Source: Eurosta solidaginis
Lineage: Eukaryota; Arthropoda; Insecta; Diptera; Tephritidae
Length of the DNA stretch: 64,000 bases
Direction: 5' to 3'
Assembly (NCBI RefSeq): GCF_040869045.1
Contig: NC_090320.1
Coordinates: 252,340,978-252,404,977, forward strand
Position numbers and translations under genes: made by a program. The notes beneath the pieces are model-generated. The model was given only the letters and a program-made list of their open reading frames with translations, searched no databases and was not told the origin of the DNA. This document shows, piece by piece, positions 56,338-64,000 of this stretch (the stretch's first letter is position 1; every line of letters begins with the position of its first letter).

Positions 56338-57322
56338 CAGTGTTGCCAGGTTAGCCTTTTCGAGGCTAGATTTAGCCTTTTGTTTTTGCCTTTAGCTTCG
56401 AAATTTTGGATTTAGCTTCGTGACTTTTTTCTAGCCTTTTTTAATAATTTTTAAAATAAAATAATTTCAATAGTTCCTGTGAACACCTAATACCTAATAA
56501 TATGAGTTCTCTACAAAAGATTAATTCTTTTTCTGCTGAAAATTCGTTGAAAGTTTCAAAGCCAGATGTATTTTCTTACTCTGAAAAAGAGAAGTATAGT
56601 TATTCTTCAAGTAAAATAGCATTAATAGAGCTGCAGTGGCGAAAACTTATAACTATACAATGGAAAAATGTACACTCCACCATGGAATTTTGGTCGGAAA
56701 TCCGAGAACATAAAAATGCATTAAACGAACCACCTTTTTTTAGAACTTGTCGAATTCATATTTAGTTTTTTAGTATCACCACTCAGTAACGCGGAGGATG
56801 AAAGAATTTTTAGTGGCATGAAAATTCTGAAAACTAAATTAAGGAACAAATTAAAAATTAAAATGCTTAATGCGCTGCTTAATATAAGATGCTCGTTAAA
56901 ACGCTTATCTAAATGTTGTAATGATTTTGAAATTACCGATGATCTCATATCTATGGTAAATAGCCAAACTTTATATGCAGACTTAAGCTCTTCTGATTTT
57001 TCAGACGGGGAATATTTTATATAAATAATTAATTTGTAATATTTTTTTTGTGTATATACACATATGCAACCATTTAAAGTAATTCCATGTGCTATTCAAG
57101 GAAAATGTGCCTGATATGTTTTGAAACAAGAAGTTATGTTTAAGTTATGTTTATAAGTTTTCATTTACAAATGTGTAAACTAAAATATAAAAAAAAAAAT
57201 TTTATGAATTAACCAAAAAAATTTCTGGCCTTTTTTTAGCTTCTTTTTTTTCTAAATTTAGCTTTTTCTAACCTTTTTTTTTGCCAATCTAGCTTTTTTT
57301 TTTTCATCACCTGGCAACACTG
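56338..57322 (+). mobile_element. Internally deleted hAT transposon with 8-bp target duplication
   Basis: 985 bases with terminal inverted repeats CAGTGTTGCCAGGT and ACCTGGCAACACTG, flanked by a perfect CTCAGTAG duplication (56330-56337 and 57323-57330): the hAT hallmark. Between the ends only the last part of a transposase gene remains, with a frameshift. Both subterminal regions repeat TAGCCTTTT/TAGCTTTTT motifs in the same direction. The element would need a transposase from elsewhere to move. Confidence 0.9.
56502..57024 (+). pseudogene. hAT transposase remnant (C-terminal dimerisation domain)
   Basis: Two overlapping open frames. The first, 56502-56765, starts MSSLQKINSFSAEN and includes ALIELQWRKLITIQWKN and MEFWSEIREHKNA. 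The second, open to 57024, contains the hAT dimerisation (Dimer_Tnp_hAT) pattern FLVSPLSNAEDERIFSGMK, LKTKLRNKLKIKMLNALLN, then CCNDFEITDD. The switch of frame is at a run of seven T (56735-56741), so one base was gained or lost there. The zinc finger and the catalytic core are absent. The product cannot be a transposase. Confidence 0.85.
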
Positions 57323-57330
57323 CTCAGTAG

Positions 57331-57919
57331 GTCTTATGTATAGCAGTGAGCATTTGCTCACACTCGACTTTTTGAGTAAAATGGGGCTTTTTTGTTTTTG
57401 CTACAGGAATAAAATATCAAACTTTTACTCAGAAACTAAAATTAGAAGCTTTATATGAATAGAGTTATATCAAACAAAGCTTGTCCACGGGCTATCCAAA
57501 CAGCACATCTGATTGAAATTAGAGTTGCTGCGAGAATGAGCAGTTCCAAAGAGGAAGTACTACAAAATAAAGTAACTATGATGAGATTTGTTGTGCTGTC
57601 ACGCACTTTCTAAGGTCAACAGTTATTGCTTTTCTTTTGTCATTCATTAAATTTTCTTTCAATTCTTAAGAAAACCCAGCGAAAAATGGCATAAGCGGTT
57701 GTAAGCAATAAAGAAATACGGCGACTACGCTGCTTTCATGGATTCAAGGGGTTGTTAAGCAAAAAGCAAAGATTTAAAGCTTCACTTCTTAAACTCTAGG
57801 CGAATCTTATTGCATATATGAATATATCATACATATGGTTAGGGAGTGAGAATTGCGACCTGAAGTTCCTCATGGGAATAGATGGTGGGAGGGCGGGATA
57901 AGCTAGAAAGTTCAACATT
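57331..57919. other. No supported gene
   Basis: Unassigned sequence downstream of the hAT element. Confidence 0.45.
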
Positions 57920-58065
57920 ATCATTTAATTTAATTATTTCCGAGATGATCGGATTCGTATCTTAATGATGCCCGTTACCAGAACGTATCGGGAAAAGGAC
58001 CATCAATATCGATAACACTCGCCCAAAAACCTGCAGGATGTGTCTTTGTTGTACAAGAAGAACAA
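57920..58065 (+). repeat. LINE/SINE 3'-end family, degraded plus copy
   Basis: TTTCCGAGATGATCGGATTC, then AGAACGTATCGGGAAAAGG, ACCATCAATATCGATAACAC and CGCCCAAAAACCTGCAGGATG: the same order as the family copies at 45.9 and 52.4 kb but with the hairpin eroded. Confidence 0.5.
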
Positions 58066-58204
58066 GCGCTGCTTTTAAATCCAATCAAAAAAAACTTTTT
58101 TAAAGTACATAAATATAATGCCTCTAGTTATCCCACCACTTTAAGAGCGTTCGTTGGCGAAGCTTTTAAAAGTACCAGGATCCAAAGAAGTACCTGGCTC
58201 AAAA

Positions 58205-58430
58205 ATGTCCAAAAAAAAAAAAAAACCGTTAAAAAATTACCCGTTTTTTAAAGTATGCGGCTTTAAGATGTACCCAGTTGTAGGAAGAGTAGTCGGTTCT
58301 CAAATGTAGATGGTTCTGAAAAATTACCCGGTTCAGAAATTATTATTCGGTTCAAAGATAGTCCGGTTCTAAAAATATATTCAGTTCGAAAAATATCTAG
58401 TTTGCAAAGATACGGGTCAAAAACCGCCAA
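58205..58430. repeat. Degenerate ~20-bp tandem repeat (ACCCGGTTC type)
   Basis: Units such as AAAAATTACCCGGTTCAG, TTATTATTCGGTTCAAAG and ATAGTCCGGTTCTAAA follow each other for about 200 bases; an outlying piece lies at 58915-58950. Confidence 0.6.
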
Positions 58431-58439
58431 TTCTATACG

Positions 58440-58908
58440 AAAGCATGACATTCTTAACACATGTCCAAAATAATCGAGAGGGATATCAAAAGACGCGTTT
58501 TTGAACGTGAATCCGAAAAGGAAAGACCAAAGTTTTGAGTCGTTCAAAAGATATTAACTAAAAACCAGGGATAGGATCCATTGTATTTTTGCGCAGAATA
58601 TCTTTTTGCATTGGCGGCTTTCGCCCCGCTTATAAAAAATTACCCTGGCTGGGTCCAACACCGGTTTGGAGACCAAAGCTATATCCGCGCAAAACACTTG
58701 TGTTCACAATTTTACTAAATGAGCAAAAACGACATGAAAATATCCAATTTCTTTTGCAAACATCTGTTGACAGATCCAAAATATTTGACCACCCTTTTCG
58801 GACTCGCGATCCTGGATCTAAAGCTAAATAGCGATCATGGATCAAAAACGCGTCTTTTGATACCCCTCTATATATTTTTCAACGTGTATTTAGAGTGTCA
58901 TGCTGACG
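58440..58908. repeat. Inverted-repeat element, arms about 67 bp
   Basis: AGCATGACATTC...GGATATCAAAAGACGCGTTT at the left is matched by the inverse AACGCGTCTTTTGATACCCC...GAGTGTCATGCT at the right. In between is a CGGCTTTCGCCCCGCTTATAAA unit of the family seen at 55.2-55.4 kb. No ORF. It may be a MITE that captured or carries the repeat. Confidence 0.55.
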
Positions 58909-58950
58909 TATAAAATTACCCAAAATCGTATCCGGTTCTAAAATAGTAGC

Positions 58951-60879
58951 TGAACCAAATCAAGTCAAAATTAAATTAAATTTAAAAATTAAAAATTTAA
59001 TTAAATTCAAATTTTTGTCGGTGGGTACGCATACTTACTTACTGTAGAAGATACGATTTCGTCAGCTATGCAGCGTAGCCATAATTTAACATCTATAAAT
59101 TAGATTAAGCTAACAAGTCTTTAAATGGTCCTCTTCCAAGATATGAAAATTGTAATTAAAGTATTTTCAAATTACCAACCCAGCTAATATTGAAAGATTT
59201 CTTTTCGTTGAATTTTCAACACCCCAAACTGGAAGCATTTATCCGATATCCCTTTATTCCAAAGTTGGTTACCTCAGTAAGTCATTGAAAAACGGTTGAT
59301 TCAAAATAACCAGAAGCTGTCCTTCTTCTCGAAACTGTGGCCATAATCGTATGATACGGTGCCCATCCTTTTGGTGTGGGTGCGTACCAAACAATGTCCC
59401 TTACGAAGGACAATATGTGAAACTCAGTAATCGTTTAAACCCACAAGTCGAAAGCATTTAGTTCGGAATGGTCGTTTGAGAAAACAATTTCTCGTTTTAT
59501 TCTTTAGGTGCATTACAAAAAAAACATATATTAAAAGTTGAGAAGAAGGAAGGAGATCTCTCGAATAAACCTAGTGAGGAGATATTTCCTCTCAGCCATC
59601 GGTAAATATCATCTGAACAGTATGTTGTTTCATTCCTGTCGTTTGGCTATATACATTTTATAGTTTCTAACGAACAGCTTGCCGCACATTTTATCATATC
59701 TAGCTCTTGAGCCTGCTCTTTTGTGGGACAACACCTTGGTTTATCCTCTGGTGATATCAACGATGCCAGGCATTGAGCTGTATATTATTATTTATTTATA
59801 TTTTTCTTGAAAAATCTATTAGCTGCGATCGATCGAATCGAAAATATTTTTACCCAACGTTGGGCGACATTCGCGCATCGAGGAATACATAACGAGCGTA
59901 TTGTGGCGAACAATACCAGTTTCCACACGTCATTATGTTGCCAATAAAATAATGATTTACAAAAACAACATCAATATCAGCAGACAAAACATTATGTAGC
60001 TACGAAAACATGTACAGAGCAGCTAAGAGCGAGGATAGCAATACTTACATATATACACAGTAACAAAGAGCGCTTACTCGTATATTCATACATAAAAAAA
60101 CAATGGCGAGTATGATATGCAGGAGATGAGAAAAGAAATTAAAAGCTAGTCGAGAAGGCTGTTTGTGAAAAGTATGGGCCCTAAGAGAAATAGGTGAACG
60201 AGACAACTGAGAGTATAAGAGCGGCACAGTTCAAGTGATGGGGAATCAATTTGATTTACCATGCCAAAAGTGTGTAACGTCAATAATTTAAATTGTGAAC
60301 ATCTACAACCATACTAATGCTGTAAATAAAGAGCATTTTATATACCGAAAGTTCAAGTATATTCATATGAATGTTCAGTGGTTAGAATGACATAGAATTG
60401 CTTCACCAAAAGTATAAAACAGATCAGTGTTGTCTTGATGTTTATGATAGCAATTTTCTTTTCTTAAAAAAGGTTTTTTTTGTATTTCCTCTGACAACGC
60501 TACACTTGACCACTCCTTCTTTCTTATCGCTCTCCTTCCTTTACATTCTCGAATTCTTTTCGGTAATGTCATTTCAATTTCGTTGCCAGCTTATGCATGA
60601 CATTTGATTGTAAAAAAATGTGTTTCTAGGTGGTAACCCATATTTTTCTGCTATTTTTATACTGTTCTTTTTTCATGTTTTTGCGTTGTGCTTTGCATAT
60701 TTCTTTTTAATTTTTTTTCATATTTTTTTATTTCTGTTAGAAATATCATTTCTCAATGTTTTAATTGAAAAAAACAGCAAACAATAAATAAAATGAACAC
60801 AAGATCGTTATGTGATATATTTGTTGTCAGTGACAATGGGGGTTGCATAAGGCCACTGTTTGATTGGATTTTAACATAT
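58951..60879. other. 1.9 kb without a supported gene
   Basis: AT-rich; a minus-strand stretch near 59690-59780 reads like a short coding remnant (LISPEDKPRCCPTKEQ) but I cannot assign it. Confidence 0.4.
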
Positions 60880-61314
60880 TGTTAAGAATGTTATAAAATT
60901 CTGGATCATTCTGCGCCTTCTTTTATCGCTCGAATCACTGAATTTTCCAATAAATAAACTCAAATTTTCTGGATATAAGATGCTCTTTTTTAAAGGCACG
61001 TAGACCTTCACAAATGATTGTAATCGCGTACTTCACTTAAAGCATGTTAATTTCAATTTAATGTATTATTCCTTAGCTAGCGCTGCTTGTATACTCTCAG
61101 TTGCTTAATTCGCTTATTTCTCCTAAGGTATAGAATTTTCGGGAAGAGCCTTCTCGATTAGTTTCTTAGTTACTTCTCTCATGCCTCTGCATCTCTTATT
61201 GACTGGTACTTTCTATGTACATGGGTGTATCAGACTAATATATGCCATCTTCATTGCTGCGTACATGTATGTGTGGCTTTTCGAGTCGTATCGCAACTGC
61301 TAAAATTCGCCAAA
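60880..61314 (-). mobile_element. Solo LTR, copy 3 (gypsy-like)
   Basis: Read on the minus strand: TTTGGCGAATTTTAGCAG start, GAGAGTATACAAGCAGCG (TATA region), GAGTTTATTTATTGGAAAA, GATTCGAGCGATAAAAGAAGG and an ACATTCTTAACA end. It shares block order with copies at 15.0 and 29.6 kb; the left plus-strand edge TGTTAAGAATG corresponds to TGTAACGAATA of copy 1. Confidence 0.6.
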
Positions 61315-61479
61315 AGTTTAAATTTTGAAAATTTCCAAATATTTCTAGTATTTTACCAAAGCACTATTGCACCCTGCATATAATGAATGAGCCAGCAACG
61401 ACTGAACATTTTAAGGTTCCTAAAATCGGCAAAGGAGAAATTGCCACTTTGTAGGACGTTTAATTGTTAAAAGTGTAAT

Positions 61480-62450
61480 TTGAAAGCACTGAGTTGGGAC
61501 TGGTTTAGAATTAGTACTGTAATTTAATTTGATAAGAAAACTGTTTCACTTGATTTGAAATAAGTCTGATTTGGTTTAAAAAAGGTTTCATTTCGTTTGT
61601 AAAAATTTTATTTTATTCTAAAAAATTTTAACTTGATTTAAACAAAAAAATTTATTTAATTTAAAACAAAAAAACTCCATTTGATTTGGAAAAAGTTTTG
61701 TTTGATTTGGAAAATCGTTTGAATTGATTTGAAAAAAATTGTAGTTCGATTTGAAAAAGGGTTCATTTTATTTGGAAAAAGTTTCATTTGATTTGAAAAA
61801 AAGTTTCTTTTGATTTGGAAAAAGTTCATTTGAATTGAAAAATGTTTAATTATATTGAAACAAGTTTCACTTAATTTGAAAAAAAAAAACAAAAAATTCA
61901 TTTGATTTGGAAGCAAATTTTATTTTATTTGAAAAAGTTTCATTTGATTTGAAAAAGTTCAATTTGATTTGAAAAAGCTTGCTTTGAAATGGAAAAGTTT
62001 ACCTAATTTAAATTTAGTCTCATTTGATTTGAAAAAGTTTTATTTGAGCTGCAAAAAGCTTCATTCGATTTGAAAAAAATTAATTTTATACGAAAAAAGT
62101 TTCACTTGATTCGAAATAAGTCTGATTTGGTTTAAAAAAGTTTCGTTTCATTTGTAAAAATTTCATTTATTTTGAAAAAAGTTTCAATTGATTTAAAAAA
62201 AGTTAAATTTGATTTGGAAAAAAAAAAAACACTAATTTGATTTGAAAAAAATTTTCATTTGAATTGATAAAGATTTTGGATGATTTGGAAAATAGTTCTA
62301 ATTGAATTAAAAAAAGCTTAGATCGATTTGATAAAAGGTTCATATGATTTGCAAAAAAATCCGATTCAATTTGAAAGAAGTTTATCATGATTAAAAAAAT
62401 TTTAATATGGTTTAGAAAAGTTCCATTTGCTTTGAAAAAAGTTTCGGTTT
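61480..62450. repeat. Degenerate ~20-30-bp tandem repeat (TTTGATTTGAAAAAGTTTCA)
   Basis: About 1 kb of imperfect units such as TTTCATTTGATTTGAAAAAG, with variable T and A runs. Minus-strand ORFs here (IQMNFFQIKRNFFSN and similar) are artefacts of the repeat. Confidence 0.85.
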
Positions 62451-63420
62451 ACCTTAACACCTATATTTTAGTTTTTTGTTAATACTCTTCGTCGGTATAT
62501 ATACAGGATTTTTTTGTAGGCAGCGGTATTGTCGTTTTATATCCTTGAATGCTAGCTTGACAAATTAATCGTAAATAATTTAGCGGCAAATCTCAATTTA
62601 TGTATTAACATCAACTCAGGCGGCTTAATAGCGAAATCTAATATTGCTTTCCCACATAACAAATAATAGGAAACTAATAAAACTTATGAAAATAAAATAA
62701 GCCAGAAAATGAGAAAAAGATAAAGACACATTTCAGTACAAATAATATAATTTGTCTATCAGAAAAGCAAGAGAAAAAAATGAGTAAACAATGTCAAAAC
62801 AAATGATGAAGGAAATGTGTATTCAACTAAAGTAAAATATAAAAAAAAATGTATGCTGCGTCTTATTTGCAAAGAAACTAAAACTATATATCTATAAAAA
62901 GCATACAACATAGCAAATCATTAATGCGAATATAATTTTATTTAGCTGTCAAAATTATGTACAAATAATGTAAGAAAAAAACCCCCCGAGCTAATCAAAT
63001 ATCGTTTTTATGAAGGAGGAGAAAATTTCCCTCTATTATAATTTTATGATGTCAGTTGGCCAAGAATAGTATTGAAATTATTATCATTGGAAACAAAAGT
63101 CACATATGTATGTGCGCTTATCAAACTCATGCATAGAAATTGCTGAACTTTAGCATGTTACATTGTAGTGACAAAAATTTTGATTTCATATTAGAGTATC
63201 ACGCCGAAAAGGCAACTTTTTTTTGGAAACAAAAAGAAAAAAAAAACGATAACAAAAATCATCTCTAAATATATATGAAGGTACAACAGCTAAAGTCAAG
63301 AAAAATATTTTAATATCTACGTCAGTATAATATTTGGAAAATCAATATTCTCAAAATAAAGTCGAATGTATGTCAGATGACTTCAACAGGTGAGACCAAA
63401 CTATATATTGCCTGACGATG
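62451..63420. other. 1 kb without a supported gene
   Basis: AT-rich; nothing recognised. Confidence 0.5.
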
Positions 63421-63425
63421 AATTT

Positions 63426-63632
63426 GTGGCGATTTTCGAAATGGTACCATCGCAATATGACAGTAAATGTTTCTTCCTTTCTTTTCCTTTTCTCTTAGAA
63501 AAGCATAATAATTGAATATTCAATTATTATAAGCCGGTGTTAAGCTCATGAATTCTTAATAATAAGTATAAATTGAACACACTATTAAAACAAACAAAAA
63601 TAAATATGTAAAACTGAGCCCGAGTTTACAAA
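63426..63632. repeat. Direct repeat, first copy (period 371 bp)
   Basis: GTGGCGATTTTCGAAATGG, ACCATCGCAATATGACAG, TAATTGAATATTCAATTATT (palindromic) and AAGCCGGTGTTAAGCTCATG; about 95% identical to the copy that starts at 63797. Confidence 0.9.
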
Positions 63633-63796
63633 GCTTCTCATTCGCAACGAAAAAGAAACTTTTCAAAAACAAATCTACCTACACACAAATCAATAGAGGC
63701 AGAATGTCTCAGTTGTGTTGTTAGTGTAGAAATAAGAGAAACTGAATTAAGTAAGAAGACAAATACAAGCAGGATAGCCTAGCGGTTAAGGCAATT

Positions 63797-64000
63797 GTGG
63801 CGATTTTCGAAATGGTACCATCGCAATATGCCAGTAAACGTTTCTTCCTTTCTTTTCAGTTTCTCTTAGAAAAACATAATAATTGAATATTCAATTATTA
63901 TAAGCCGGTGTTAAGCTCATGAGTTCTTAATAATAAGTATAAATTGAACACACCATTAAACCAAACAAAAATAAATATGTAAAACTGAGCCCGAGTTTAC
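63797..64000. repeat. Direct repeat, second copy, cut by the window edge
   Basis: Same order of blocks as the first copy and still matching at base 64000. Just upstream (63772-63793) lies AGGATAGCCTAGCGGTTAAGG, which looks like a pol III A box; no matching B box was found. Confidence 0.9.

Noticed and set aside
61656..62388. Minus-strand ORFs with repeating FFQIK/FSNQM
   Set aside because: Artefacts of the ~20-30-base TTTGATTTGAAAAAG repeat.
63772..63860. A tRNA gene
   Set aside because: Only the A-box-like half is present; no B box or cloverleaf could be formed.

Overview
This is a eukaryotic, AT-rich, very gene-poor window from the nuclear genome of a dipteran, most likely a tephritid-like fruit fly. 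I infer this from the mobile-element content (R1-, RTE- and Jockey/LOA-type LINEs, DUF4780 relics, mini-me/DINE-1-like repeats, gypsy-like LTRs), from GT-AG introns, and from a homopolymer-rich host exon of the Drosophila type. The species assignment is inference; no homology search was possible.

Layout. 1-1.2 kb: plain AT-rich DNA. 1.2-6.6 kb: an apparently intact R1-clade non-LTR retrotransposon (ORF1 with three CCHC knuckles; ORF2 with endonuclease, reverse transcriptase and a C-terminal CCHC) sitting inside a (CTTTAA)n hexanucleotide array, with the same repeat in the same orientation on both sides. 6.8-7.1 kb: a TTAA-flanked MITE. 10-11.2 kb and 16-17 kb: broken LINEs, the latter a LINE inserted into an RTE LINE with a 12-bp target duplication. 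15, 29.6 and 60.9 kb: three solo LTRs of one family. 18.4 and 53.3 kb: two copies of a repeat with internal duplication. 20.5-23.4 kb: ATAAGATAT-type microsatellites, then a five-exon SAM-domain (SAMD3-like) gene with consistent splice phases but two in-frame stops and a late frameshift. 24-25.2, 34.4-36.3 and 52.2-53.1 kb: mini-me/DINE-1-like elements. 26.6-28.3 kb: a DUF4780 relic and a LINE tail. 28.7-29.1 kb (minus): the best candidate for a real host coding exon.

31.2-33 kb: a second copy of the TTAA MITE split by a 1.4-kb fold-back element with 118-bp tandem units; a second fold-back copy lies at 46.2-47 kb. 36-42.9 kb: SINEs and LINE remnants. 43.4-44.8 kb: a TTATCG-rich repeat field interrupted by two palindromic elements. 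48.9-52.0 kb: a Helitron-like element carrying about 20 copies of a 128-bp repeat. 54.3-54.8 kb: a long polypurine tract. 56.3-57.3 kb: an internally deleted hAT element with a perfect 8-bp target duplication. 61.5-62.4 kb: a degenerate repeat of roughly 20-30 bp. 63.4-64 kb: a 371-bp-period direct repeat running off the window edge.

Only the R1-clade element looks competent to make functional proteins. The rest is a layered record of nested insertions, many datable relative to each other by their target duplications.
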